A DNA stretch of 64,000 nt from the NCBI GenBank assembly GCA_930367205.1, contig OV884015.1, forward strand, positions 79,685,341-79,749,340, written 5' to 3'. Every line of letters starts with the position of its first letter. Position 1 is the stretch's first letter. This DNA comes from Acanthosoma haemorrhoidale (lineage: Eukaryota > Arthropoda > Insecta > Hemiptera > Acanthosomatidae). The translations under genes were made by a program, and so were the position numbers. Under the pieces are notes generated by a model. The model ran no database searches. It saw nothing but the letters and a program-made list of their open reading frames with translations, and was not told the origin of the DNA. Positions 22,601 to 36,215 of the stretch are shown in pieces.

Positions 22601-25600
22601 CATTATTATACAGTCTACAACGATTATCAGAGTTGGCTCCACACATCCCTGTAATCCCCCAAGAATATTAAAGCGGTTCTATACAGTCTGTTTTTCTGGG
22701 AGGTTTTTTTTTTGGGGGGGGGACTTGGCGGCTCTTATTCAAACTTCAATGTCAAATAAAAATCATGACAAACATGATACAGGAATGATATATGGATATA
22801 GCAATGAACCACGCTCAAGTATCCATTTTATCCGGGACCAGTATTTTAATCCAGATCAATTCTTTAATGCAGCAGGCCTACTGCTTTAGGTGGATCTTAT
22901 CGGTATCATGATATTCAGACACTGCGGATTTCTGGTGTTCCAAATAATTTCCACAAGGGAAATTTATTTTTTCGTGTTAATGTGTTTACAAATCAAAGGC
23001 ATCGAGGGGGGGGGGATGGAGAGAAGTAAACAAGATCGCCCTGGCGCCAGCCAACTGTTCGTGTGTAGAGTGGATAACCTTGGCCGTCAGATAGCCTCGC
23101 TGTCCATTAAGCAAATGAGGTTACAACCGGACCGTCAGATTCCGATGGACACGCATTATTTACGTCTTTAGATCAATGGGCTTTATTTTGAATACTCATT
23201 TTCATATTGGATGTACTACCCGGACGTATTTCAAGAGAACAGTTTACCGCTTGTGGAGGACATCAGATAGTGGAGTAATTTCAGGAAACATTGTCTGGAA
23301 ACAGGAGATTCCGCAGCTATATGCTTTAATATCACTACTAAACGTACAGTAAGTAGTGATCTATGTTTTTTTGGCAATTTCGGATTTAATTAAAAGGGTG
23401 CTTGCTTGATTTTAGGTTTTAGTAGTAAAATGTTTTGGTTATCAACGCCTGCACAAAACAACTTTGATATTGGGCTAAACTGTGAATCTTAGACTCACAG
23501 TTCAGGGGCGAAGGAAGAGATAGCCCCAAGCACCCATGAGACCAGCCGCACCATAGACGGCACCATAGGCTGGTCTGCAAAACACGATAAATGATTCGAA
23601 ATGGAGCTTGTGGGTAAAAACCGTGTACCAACCTAGAAGGAGCTATACGGAAAAAAATCTGTAAACATGTAAATGCGTTACATTTATCCGGGGCAAAGCA
23701 AAGGTAATGTTCGCCAAGCCCGTATTTATTTGCAAGGGCTACTCACTTCTTATGTCATTTCCGTACGTCTATTTCTGACACATGCACGTAAAAATTATCA
23801 GACATAGAAAACCATCAATGACTATCTACCAGACTAATTTCTTCAGTGGGTCTCATCTAGACTCTGATAACGTCACCTGATCGACATTTTTCAAAGAAGC
23901 TCATTTAATATTTTTGAGGGATAGAGTGCTTTGCAGAATAATCCACAATTAAGGGATTCTTTACGTCCGCTAATACGATTGTGATAGCATTTGTACTTAT
24001 AGTCTACTAAAGTCCCAACACATATTATTATTTAGGACGCCAAGGTGTTTGATTTGATACCCTACTCAGTATATTAGGAAAATACTTATTTTTTAAATAA
24101 CTTATATGTAATATTTATAAGTTTAAGAATAAGTTTCAAAAACAACTCAAAAAATTATATACACTTTTTTTTAATACGGACTAATAGAACATATTTTAGC
24201 TGTGTTTGGGAAGATGAATCTAAATATGAAATCAGTTTTTCTCTATCTGCTCTAATTTTGAAATTAGAGGTTTTTTTTAACGAAATGTGCAGCATTAAAT
24301 CCATTTTGTGCAGTTCTAAATCACAATTACAAGGTTTGGTTCCTGTATTCCTCTTCTCTCAAGAAGACAATCTTGGGAAATTTTGTCCCGAAATTAGAAG
24401 AATTCAATTCTACAAAACGGGAATAAATATGGTTCAATACCAATTGCTCACTAAACGAAAATAAAAGAAGAATATAAGACCGTCGCTTTGGTCTTGGAGA
24501 AGAAAAGAAAGTATCATGAACAACAATGGGTCATTTGAGTGGACTTAAAAATATTATCCTTGCTTCTTGTGCCCTTGGGATAGCAGAGACAAAGCACACT
24601 ACTGGGTTAGAAAAGTGTGACCTACGAGGCAAATCTTGGACGTTGGGGAAAAGAATGCCACTAACGACCCCTTAGCTGAACAACAAAAAAAATCATCTTT
24701 CCTCCACTGCTTTGTAAAGGCTCTTGATAAGAACGGATCATGCTTTGCATATATAGGGGGAAAATGCCTCAGTTGAATATGGAAAACATAAAAATAGGAA
24801 TATTTGACGGCCATTAAGGAAGGAGCCTTCCTTCATAAATTCCATGAATGAAGCCGAGCGAAAAGCCTGGAAATTTTCTGATAATTGCAACAAATGAGGC
24901 AAAGCTGAAAACTATGTTTAACTGGTAAACAAGATGCTTAACAGTTTCAAATCCCTGGGATGTAACATTTGCACAGCCCAAGGTGCACTATGTCACACAG
25001 CCACTTAGACAGTTTTTCTAAAAATTTATGAGGTGGCAGGGAGGAACAAGGTGAAATATTTCACAAGTATATTAAAACTATGGAAGTCCACTACCAAGGT
25101 GGGATACCAGCTTACCCATACATGATGGCAGATTACTGTTGAAGTTTAAAAGGGGACTGTTCGATAATGCACAGGAAAGTCACGGATAAGAAGCTTTCGA
25201 AGTGTTCAGTGACTAGTTGATTTCCTTGGATTTTCCCTTTATCTTTGTATTTAATAATGTTTGTTCCGTGTTTAATTTTTTTTTTTTTGATCCATGGATT
25301 TAACTTAAAATAGTGCAACGTACTTCCCAAAAATGCCATATCATACATTTGAGCTCCTAGGTAAAAACTAGAATAAAAAAATATATTTGAATTCATAGCA
25401 TCAAATTCATCTAAAATCCGCTCAAAATACCCCGGCACCAAATCACCTTTTGGCATGCCTAATGTTTTATAGGGCTGAAAATGTTTTACTTCTAGTCGCA
25501 GTATCGAAAGTGAACTCTATCAAAAAAGTTACAGTTACGTGAACTTTTGAACAGGGGACTCTCAGGCTGTAGACGGGTTAGAACATAAGGATTTTTTGAT

Positions 25601-25724
25601 TTTTATCGAAAATAATAAAAAGTACTACCTTAACCTCACAAGTCATTACAATGACGCTCCAACCTACGGGTCCTATGGAATAGAGGTCTGGGGGAGTGCC
25701 AAGCACCAATATTCTCAAGTCCCT
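19669..25724. other. No gene seen
   Basis: Intron sequence with a GC-richer patch at 21650-22310 that carries open frames on both strands but no motif I know, a T/G run near 22707-22725, and a motif resembling Penelope-type retroelement ends near 21465. Confidence 0.45.
21465..21500 (+). other. Degenerate CTGANGA...GAA motif (Penelope/hammerhead-like), site 1
   Basis: CCTGAGGATGCAC is followed by aattag and GTGGAAC. This resembles the CTGANGA - short stem - GAAA core found at the ends of Penelope-like elements, where it is part of a hammerhead ribozyme. Only the core is visible and it is imperfect. Confidence 0.25.
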
Positions 25725-26045
25725 GCAATCCGCCTGGATCCTTAATCAATGGTTCCTTCTTCATCAACAACTGTAACCTCTTGGCTAAATTCAACATCCC
25801 ATTCATTCATGACACCACTCACTACCAGAACTTCCTGGCCATCCTAATTGGCAATGCTGTTATCTCAACCCCGGCAACCAAGGCGGAAGTAACCTCGTGA
25901 CCTCTTTCAAACCAACAAACATTCGGTTTACAGAGAATGAGCTGGCTGTGATACAATGGGAAGCTAATAGGTTTAAATGATTAATGAGCCCTTTGCCTCT
26001 CAAACGTAACAAGACGCAATAAAGCCCTGAGCTATGCTCAAAACA
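25725..26045 (+). repeat. Dispersed repeat family 3, copy B
   Basis: Contains atccttaatcaatggttcc, tcatcaacaactgtaacc, cccattcattcatgacacc, taacctcgtgacctctttc, aaccaacaaacattcggttt and acagagaatgagctgg. Parallel to copy A across the whole length. Confidence 0.6.
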
Positions 26046-29000
26046 CAACTGTTATGATAGTATGTAAACAGGCCAAGACATATACATAAGAAAGCTTGCT
26101 AGACTTCTAACCAACGTTGGGTGGAGTCCGGCAGAGGGGGCTATCGTGTAGTCCCTTGCATTAAATACTAATTCATAAAACTGCAATACTACAGCGAATA
26201 TAACTCACCACAGGGGTTTCTGATTTCGAGAAAACCAAAGAAATGCTTAAAATGATTTTAAATTCGAAGAGAATCCGAAAAGGGAATGAGGCTCACACCG
26301 GACTTTCTCAGATGTGATCGGGACTTACGGCCACTTAGCATCCACCATCCCTTTATCTGTTTTTTTCGGCTGGGATTTAGGAGAACGGGTAGCAGCGGGA
26401 AAATCCAGTCGAGATAAAAAGGGCAAGGTAGCAGCAGCAATGCAGGACCCGGCCGGCGAAAATTATTACCGCGGCAAGAAGTAATCTCGGCATTCTTCCC
26501 CTGGCTACAATGGTGGGCCACCTTAAGATAATCCCCACTTCCTCCCCTTAATGGGGCTACTCGATTATATTAAACCACAAATAACAAAAAAAGAAATTGC
26601 TTTTGGGACATCCTTAAAAGTTTGTATCCTTTTGGTAACGTCTGATTTCCTAAAAAAACAAAAACGAATGATTACCTTTATCTTTAAGACGAAGATTGAC
26701 TGTGGCCAAAGTGGTTTCATCCGCTGAGTAACTAGGCACGCTTTGTTTTTGCCAATGATAATATCGAGGGTGGAGACCTATCAGTGCGAATAATCTGTTT
26801 TTTGACGCCAGAGAGGTGATATGATGTCATACTAGTGATACACGATCTTAGTGATGTGATTATTGAATATAAGTTATCTCTTGGCAATGTCCTTTCTCAA
26901 GCCTTGCTCCCACGACTCATGGCTTGGCAAGCCTCGCTACCTCGCACCGTGGGAATGTATAGAATGTCATGGCTCGTGGTGATTTTGGGTGGTTCGTCAG
27001 ATGGCACTCGTACTCCCGTCCCCACGAGCTGTTTGAATTTGTGGAAGTCAAGCGCAGTTCGCAATAGTGTAGAATAATGAAGTTATAATGAAGTTTTTGA
27101 ATTTGTTCTAGGGAGAACCTATAACAATAAACCTTCCTAATAGCGGACACCTGTAGGGAATTTTGTCCTCTATAGAGACATTTTTTTAACAAGAAACAAG
27201 AAGGAAAAATGATAAACAATAAAAATAAGCAAAACAAATCTACAAAATTGTTTATTCATTTAAAAAAACATTATTTTAAAATTTAAAAATGTATAAGTAC
27301 ATCATATGTTGACACCTTAAAATCAGTTCATTCATATTCACCTAGTAGGAGCTTAGTCAGCCATACTAATCTCAACAAACTTCAAATAATCCACAATAAG
27401 TTTCTATGAATATTATTTGAGAAACCAAGGGACACTATAATAGTTAAATTGGACAATATTTTGAGCCGAGCACAGGCGGTACACCAGGTCCACACTCGAT
27501 GTAGAGATTTCTTATTCTTAGGGTACGGTAACTGCCCCGCCCATCCTCTGCATGTGGATAACAACCATGCCTTTACATATCAATGAGATTTTATTCATAA
27601 ACAAGAGCGATGATGTATGCATTGTATACTATCAAGATTATATTTATCATGTAAATATTGGAAATACATACGGGTTTGAGTATTGTTGCCAGTACACATG
27701 AAGTGAAGTCACTTCAAAATCAACCAAATATTTTGTATTTCGTTTTTCTTCCATGGCCTTTTAAGCAATTATTACCGTTGAAAATAGATTAGAGGATATT
27801 TTTTAACACTTCCCATGAGAGAGCGGTCTGTAATGTAAGCTCAATTGGTGGACTCGAGGCGGACAAGAGCAGTGTCCCCTTGGAACAGGTAGCTCGGCCG
27901 AGCAGGTGGGACTCATCAATCTCGCCTGTGGCTTCTGGAATTACCTACCAGCGGGCCTTCCACACACGGAGTCGTACCTCTATCTCTCTCTACCTCCGCA
28001 CGCTCAAAGATACCTTACAGTCTTCCACTCATTCAGCTTATATATCTCAAGTACTCTATCATATGTGCAATATAAACACACAGCCAAAATGCTCCAAATT
28101 CACCAGCAGTATTTTCGACTACTGCAGAGGAGTAGGCAGTAATCGGTGAGATCGCTTACACTTAAGAGATCCAACACTCCGCATGCAGCCACATTATTGG
28201 GAACTATACAAAAATGAAAATGAGAAAAAGCACGAAAGCTACAGACGCTCTTGACAAGAGAGGAGAATGATGAACATTGCCAGAACTACCAAAGAGGCAT
28301 CGTTAACAAGGGATCGCAAGAACCCCGTCCGAGAATGAGGCATGTCCGAGGAGAATTATAGGGATGGGTAGGACTCTAATGTGGTCTTGCTAGTGGATTC
28401 TGGTGGAATTTTGAAGAAATGTGACCTTGAAGGGAGAACGTCAAGGATCCTATTTGTGCCACAAAAAGGTACACTAACTGATGTTCTTAGGACTTCAGAT
28501 TGGATGCCACTGACGTTTGAAGGTTTTGCTGATCCCCATAGTTCAAATCCCATTTGGTTTTATTGTGGACTTGTATATGCGTATTTCGTTTTCTAATGTG
28601 AAGCAATGTTTCCAGTTGTGCAGTCTATACAGTTGTCCGGACTGTCTGTTGAGTCCCTTGCTATCGGATTAGAGGGATTGAAAAAAATTTGATGAAATTT
28701 GTGGTAATGCAATCTGCAATACTGAAGATTTTCAGGTCTTTATGGTGGTATTGGTGAGATAAAAAGGAGGATGTGAGATAAATAAAATGATGCTAGAGGA
28801 TTGGGTGCCCTATAAAGTTTGAGTCCTTGAGGTTTTAGCATGGCTAGTATATGAGAATTAAGAATGCTTTCTAAATAGATGCGAGATTTCCTCTTAAGTA
28901 TTCTACACAGTTTTCGAAGCCATCGAGTTTTACCTTTCGTGTCTCGGGTGTAGGAACAAAAGGAAACATATCTTTCAAGTAATTGATTAATTAAAAATTC

Positions 29001-29490
29001 CACAGTCAACCGCACGCTGAATCAAGAATCTATCAGTAAGTAAATATGTCTTGCTAATATTCAGCTAAAGAACCATTAGCAAAAGAAACTAAAATTAAAA
29101 TGACTGAAGGGGTGACATTAGTTATATACTTAACCATAACCTGTTTATTTAACCTGACAAGGTTGCCAGATCCTTGACTATACTGGTACTATTTATTGTA
29201 CTGCTTTGTGTATTTTGTTAATATAGATAGATAGTAAGCCAATAAGAGTTAATATAACAAGATAAAACGTACGTGATTTGTCTTAATAAGATAAATAAGA
29301 ATGTAAGGAACTAACAATGTTACACCTATAGGTTACAAGGAGGTCTATAGTGTTGTGGAAGGGACTGTACCCGAAGCACATTGCGTATGCCAGTAGCCAA
29401 GTGGTCGGAGAGTCATCAAATCTCAACCTCCAATCTAAGAAAGGGGAGGGGGAGGGAGAAAGAGAGAGAGAGGGCGATAGGAAGGGGAGG

Positions 29491-29525
<35 letters not shown>

Positions 29526-30179
29526 GGAGAGAGAGAGAGTGAGTGGACGAGGCAGGGCAAGAGAGAGACAGAGAACAGACCTTGCCCCATCTCTCCGTCT
29601 ATCTGACAGCCCTCCCAAAAAAGTTATGACCATTCGTGTGAGACAGTTAACAGTCGCTCTCTGGCCACCTTTAGATTATAGACCATTAACAGTTCACCCA
29701 TAGGGTTTTACTAATCAAACCAGGACATGATCGTAATCGTAAATTTTACTTTTTATAACGCTTCCTCCCTTAACCATTAGAGATGGCGAAAAAAAAATAC
29801 TTTTTTAGACTTCCAGAATAAACTACTCTTCAACAGGAAACATAATTACCGTAATTTAATTTTTTTTACGATATCCATTATTTTAGCTTCGTAACAGAGA
29901 AAATTTACGGAAACTTGTAATGACTTTTTTTTATAATATAAGTGTGAATAGACAAAAACTTGAAAACACACAAAAAATCAATTTTGATACTGGTATTTCG
30001 AAAAACGACGTGGGTGAGTAGATACCCAAAAATATTTTAAAACTATAAAATTAAACGCTGCAATTATAATTATGTAAAACGTTGGTTTTCTTCGCACTAA
30101 GAGGAATTGACTAACCCTCCTAAAGAAACAAGATCTCTCCAATGACTTAATTCCGTTTTAGAACCATTAAAAAATAATA
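26046..30179. other. No gene seen
   Basis: Contains GC-richer patches at 26250-26530 and 27850-27990 and an open frame at 28381-28596 (plus) without recognisable domains, plus the simple repeat at 29439-29546. Confidence 0.45.
29439..29546 (+). repeat. Compound purine/GT microsatellite
   Basis: An (A)G-rich stretch, a (GT)13 run (29492-29517) and a second GA stretch. Confidence 0.9.
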
Positions 30180-30350
30180 GATGGATTGGTTGTCCAGCAT
30201 GCTGGCTGGTTCTAACTGAGTCTGATTTCGATCCCCAACCCAAAGCGGATGGTTCTGGTCGGATCTGACTCAGCCTCTTAAGGATAAATGAGGAGCTACT
30301 TAAATAAAAAAAGAGTAAAAAGCCAGGCAAGAAAACCAAACTGGGGTTGC
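30180..30350 (+). mobile_element. SINE-like repeat family 1, copy 2 (with RNA pol III B-box match)
   Basis: The best-preserved copy. A tRNA-like front (ggttgtccagcatgctgg) is followed by gatttcgatcccc, close to the pol III B box GRTTCGANNCC. Next come ctggtcgga, cagcctcttaaggataaatg, agctacttaaat, an A run and agccaggcaag. This is the layout of a tRNA-derived SINE. Confidence 0.6.
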
Positions 30351-31939
30351 ACTACTCCAGTGTACCGAGTAGACCAATTCCGCCGGCCCTTCTTGTTTCC
30401 TCTTCATCAGGCGTCACGCCATAAATTTATTTTTAATTTAATTTAATTCAATTCAACAGGGCTATCTTCTATTTCTAGCAAACAGTTCAATAGTCTGGTA
30501 CTGCAGACTATGTAATAAAATTATTAGGTAAATAAATACCTACTGTTACAATTAAGTAATTAAGAAAATGTTTCATGTTCGCAAATAAAATTATGTTTTT
30601 TTCTATTGTTATTTTTTAAATCAATCTACATTTTTCCGATAGAAATACAAATTCATCTTGACTCTAATTTTTATTCAGAAAATGTTAGCAATCTCAAATG
30701 ACACTGTGAGGTCAAAAAACAGAATATCGTGTTTCATAAATGTAAATTAGACATCAGAATTAGTTAACTCATGAATGACAGTTATTAAGGAAGATTGGTA
30801 AATTACATTAAGTCATGGTTAAAATATTTACCGTTGGATACTATTTTACTAAAACATAAACCCAGTGATGAAATATATTATATATATTTAATATATAATA
30901 TTATAAAATATATAATGTATCTAATTAAAAATGCAACAACCTTCTATCACCCCTTACCTCTTCATTGGATGCTATTTATTTATTTTTTTTATAAATTATT
31001 ATTTTTATTTTAATATAAAGGGGACTGCATAATAATGACTAAAGGCAAATACAGCTGCATTGTTCTTACTTAATAGAGAAACGACATCACTGCCACCTTT
31101 GCAAATCTTCTAAGGGAATGTGCTAACAACTTCGGAGAAGGCCGTTTGAAATTTAGTCAATGAACATTCCGCAAGTCAATGCACTGGGTTTCTTAATAGC
31201 GAGAAGTCCACTTTTGGAGTGTGTCTCTTGGAAGCCGCCCGAGCGAAACAGAAACCGCTTTATGGCTGGCGATACTTACACTAGTAGTTCCTCGAAACAC
31301 CTCGCGACCCAATCATGGAACAGTTTTCTTGGACATGAGTATAACCTTCAACAACGCTCCGACCAGCATTTAAAATGGTTATCGTACAACTGTCAGGCAG
31401 ACAACACCAAACAACTTGTAGCTACAAGTTTTGTTGATACAAAATAGATCCCACCTACCACTGATGGGTTTCTCATATATTTGAATGTCCTATGACTTAA
31501 ATAAACAGTTGAAATTCATGTAAAATGTGTAGCGTTATCATTATAACAGCACAAGAGATTGAATTTTGAACTTACAACCAGCGGACAAACAGAATTCTAC
31601 ATGCATTTATTCTGAATTATTATTCTTCAAAGCACTAATAGATTCATGTCGTTATCTGCTAGACCCCAGGACAGAGGCTCTACCTCCTAACAGGTCTGTG
31701 TATTCTTCGAAAGCACCCTTTAATCTATTCTGGATTATATTATATTATAACGTTATATATTTATTATACAGCTCTGCTTCACTCTGTCTTAGCAATGAAA
31801 TTCATCGCTCTGTACCTATTAAAAATTAAATGTTTTGATTTATTTTAACATGGTCGAGAACAAACTTTAATGGAATATAATAGTAAATATATTCCTAAAA
31901 ATAAAGTTTTGGGATCAAACAATAGAAAATACTATTCTA

Positions 31940-32110
31940 TGGTCTAACTGAGCAGACCAGCGTTCACCCAAGGAGTTTTTCTTTGAGGGGTGAGTCTGGT
32001 CGGAGTTAATTCAGCCTCGTGAAGTTAAATGAGTAAGTAGCTACTTAAATCCGATTTTTAAGCTGAAAGGTGATGATCACTCTAGCTCATCGACACCTAC
32101 AAACTGTGAC
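31940..32110 (+). mobile_element. SINE-like repeat family 1, copy 3
   Basis: Blocks in the same order: gcgttcaccc (decayed B box), tttctttgaggggtgagtc, tggtcggagttaattcag, cctcgtgaagttaaatgag, agctacttaaat. It aligns directly with copies 1 and 2. Confidence 0.6.
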
Positions 32111-35100
32111 AATAACCTTAATTAATTAGTAACGAAATGTAAATAACCATTTTAAGTTGAGGGAAAAAGACCGACGACTAGTTATGCCCTGTCTCGTAGA
32201 TACTCTTTAATAGAGAATGTCCTAAGCGGATAAGCTCTTTCAAGCAGGGCATTCAAATTTGTTCTGAGCAGAATCAAATATTTTGTAGAGTAATTAATTT
32301 ACATGCATGGGATGGACCAGCCGTTATTTTCTTCTAGACAAGAAGTAAAGATCGACGAGAAGAAGAGCAAGCTAGAAGGCTCTAGCGAGTGAAGGTTGCG
32401 CCCTTGAAGCGACCAGGGAGGTGGAAGAAAACAATCAATTCTTTGACAGGTGCGAAATGCAAAATGCTCTGCTTCACATTATCAATCAAAGAGCTGATAT
32501 CTTCTCTTCAGCTTTTATGTTTTGTTATTACGCAGAACAATGTCCACAAATGTTAAACTTAAATTGTAAAGCCCTAAAAGTAAAATGATACATCGCTGCA
32601 CTATGAAGATTACCATAAAAAAAATTCAGGTTTTTGGATAGCCGTAATATTTTTTTATCGTAAAATATGACATATGATCAACAATGTAATGATGGGAATA
32701 TAAAATTTGTTTATTTTGTACATTGAGAAAATGTGTGAGCTGCGTCGGAAAACTGTATATTCTTTCGAGGATGATGATTAACCGTATAATAGTAAACAAT
32801 GAAAATTTAGTAAGAAAAAATAAAAAACTGAAGACAATTTTGGTATTAATCCAGGTCTCTTACATGATGTAGAATCGAGTCTCCTAGATTGCAGTGAATT
32901 TATATCACTCTAAGATAAACTGAAGTGGGTGGCTGACTTATGACTAAAATCAAATTTTATGATTAAGGAAACCTTAGTTTGAAATGGACTTGATTCGCTC
33001 AGTGTCAAATATTCTACTCAATGAGCAACACATTCGCTATTGCCGAAGAGCTCTTAGGCGATTGCCTTGCGCCTGCTTGTAGCTTATTTCTAAATGTGAA
33101 ATTATGATTACACCATTATTGACCATGAAAGTACAACAGGGCTCGAAATTTCTGGGCAGCCCTAGCCAGAGGTGGCCAGGTAAAGTGTTATTTATCAATG
33201 GAAAGAGCCGGCCGAGGGGTGGGGTTAATAGCTCTAGGATTTATGAATGAAAACCAGTCTGTTGTTTTTGCCGGGTCGGACGGAAACATCCTGTTCCCCC
33301 TCCCGGTGCTGCCATGTAATGAATCATTAATAGAGAGCGCTGGGGAGGGAAGAGGGAGGGAGAACTGGGCCAGGGACCGTTAGCCAGGTCCTGGCCTTTC
33401 TCCATCTGTCTCTCTTCAGGTGGATTTAGTGGGGTAGCCTATGCGCATGCGGTAATTTTAGACGACCGCATTATTTGTTAACTTTATACATGCTTACTTA
33501 AAACGGTTTGTTGAAAATCGGCGAAGAAAATTGGGCCCCATAAAATAATGTCGCTGAACCACTAAAATGTTGTACTTCCAAGAGCTATGCACAAGGATAT
33601 AACCAGTTGTTGCGGATGGCGAAATTTTAGACGGCCGCTCCTTTCCCCCAGATCTAGAGCTATTGGACAGGAAGAAATGATGCCTTGGATACCTCAACTT
33701 ATATTACTGTATCTCTCAGTGAAATATTTCCCATTTCTGGGACTGGGACAACACATCCATGAACTCTGAACGAACTGGCCAATTTTCTTCGCCAATCTTG
33801 ACGTCCTTTCCAAAGCGTTTTAAATATTTATAAATAGTTTGCCGATGCAAAACGGAATTGTGCTTAGTAATTTGCAAAAGATTCTTACGTGACTGGTGTC
33901 TGAGAACAATATAAATCTTTACCGAATAATCGCCTCTTGGAGATCCAATGAATACTTTATTACAACTACTAACTAATCATTGCAAGTGCAGTCCTGATTA
34001 TCCACGGAGTACACCAACGTTCTCAAGAGTCTTACTAAATACTTCTATATTGCTATATTCTCAAGTAACTCTGAGTGAGAGAACTGGCTGAGTAAGAATA
34101 GGAGACATTACTTAAACTTTTCATTTTCATTTCCTATTCTATTTATTTAATTGTAAGATTGTTTTAATAAAGGTGGTTAAGCCACCGAATGCACTCGTAT
34201 AAGTGTACAATAAATTGTGGCTAGACCAGATATACAATTATTAATATGAATATGCCACAACCAGCCATCTATAATAACATAATAGTAATTTTTGTTTGTT
34301 TTTCCCGAAAAGTAAATACATCAAATATGAAGACAGAATCTTTACTAATTTTGTTAAGTCATTTATCACAATTACTTATTGACCAATAAGGCAGATTGTA
34401 ATTTTATCACATTTAAGTTTAAAAAAAAAAAATATTATATAAACACTCAAATAATAAATAATACGTTAATCCTAAAAATGTTGCCATTTTTTTATCCTTA
34501 AACTTCAAAATCTTGCAAAATCGCGATATGCAGGTAATTGAACGTAAATTACCGCATATAATTGGGACAACGAATTATTTTGATAAAACTAAAATCTAAA
34601 AATGTAACTAGCCAAAAATTATAAAAATGTATTTCTGCGTAATCCAAAAAATGTTAAGCAAGTTTGATGGTCGTTTTTAGGATTTAAAAATAATTTCACT
34701 GTCAATATCAATAACATATCTGATGTTCTTGCCCAACTCCACCGAGATAAGGCCCCAGAAACAGAAGATCAAAGTCCATTCATACCAGGTTACAGGAAAT
34801 TGGTTGCATAGGGTACTCATGAAATCCAGAACAAAAGAAAACCTCTTGATCTACAGTGGCTTCATGGCTCAGGATTTTGAACTTCGTGAGTGGGTTACTT
34901 AAATCAGCTTCTCTACATAGAAAACCGTGGAGCCGGTCTTGAAAATGAGGTATTGCGCATTAGACACCAAACTACTACCCAATATGCGACCTCAAATAAC
35001 GTCTAATTGGAATAATTGTCACTTTCTTACCGGTAGAGAACTTTCCTGTTTTCAAAAAAAAGAGTCCCCCCCCCCCAATCCACACAATTGCTGAGCCAAA

Positions 35101-36139
35101 AATATTCCATTGAATAATTACACACTGAGACACTATCAAAAACATCTAGCTCTAGTTTTGATTAAGAGGAATTGAATGTCATCTCAGCAAATACTGGCTT
35201 TCCCGGACGAATGGGTTTGAATATTAGAAAGGCTCCATACTAGAGAAAATCGACTGGTAATGCTTCTGCGATCAATCTTGCAGCGAGCATCTGCAACACG
35301 GACATTCCCCAAGCGTCACTCCATCCGCCACAAAATGTCATCCCGTAAGTCAAATGACTATGGAGAAGCTTCAAATGCAGATTGACCGGTATCCCGATTA
35401 TACGATTGATTGTCGGTGGAGTTAAATTGCTAAATGGCAAAGTTCTTTGACCCAACTATTGCATCCCTTAATATCACTTTCCGAGTCAAATATTTGTGAC
35501 TGAATGAGTCCAAGAGGCCTGATCCAATCTAACGCTTCAAAGGTTATAAAAACTTTAATCAAAATGCCACCTTATCTTTAACAGATAAAGATTGTGTTGC
35601 CATCAGCAGAATTTACTAAGTGGTATAACCTATACCCAACAGAGTATCACAAACAAGTGGAATCCATTAATGTGCATTGGATTACATAACTTCCCGTAGA
35701 TACTTCTAGCGAGGCAGCTGCCAGAATCGTACCAGAACGAACGGCTATCCCTCGTTCTTACTTTGTAGAGGCCGGGTGAACTTGAGCAGATTACTTCGCT
35801 CTCAGTGACTTAGACACAGCACTATATCTCACTAATGAGTCTTTGTTAACTACAACAGCAATCAATCGCAATTGTACCATTGAAGAGATTTAGGCTTAAG
35901 GAGGATACAGTGGATGATTTAATGTTCATGGAAAGAACTGAGGGAGCCGTTTAACAATAATAGACTCCACTGACCAACATGCGGATTATGGTTGCTGTTA
36001 CATACACCGCACTTACCATCGAACATAGGTTTACATGCCTAGGATTCTTAGCGTAAAGGAACGGGTGATAGGTTTCTGTCAAATATCCTCCAGCAAGCCT
36101 GGCCCATAAGCTTCAAATATGGTTCAGTATCTAAAACAA
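32111..36139. other. No gene seen
   Basis: Intron sequence. A GC-richer patch at 33190-33420 and a C run at about 35066-35078 are the only outstanding features. Confidence 0.45.
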
Positions 36140-36215
36140 ATCCAGATCATCAAAGGCATCCAAAAACTAAAAGACGTCACCAATTAACACAACAGTTGAC
36201 ATGACGTTTGTTCTC
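36140..36215 (+). repeat. Fragment of a repeat shared with 56480-56570
   Basis: Blocks ccagatcatcaaaggc, aagacgtcaccaattaac and cagttgacatgacg parallel 56486-56565 at about 70% identity. The partner lies downstream of an RNase H remnant, so this may be the tail of the same LINE family. Confidence 0.45.

Noticed and set aside
29283..29703. Opposing 116- and 117-codon frames
   Set aside because: Both are carried by the GA/GT microsatellite and encode Arg-Glu or Leu-Ser-Thr-His runs.
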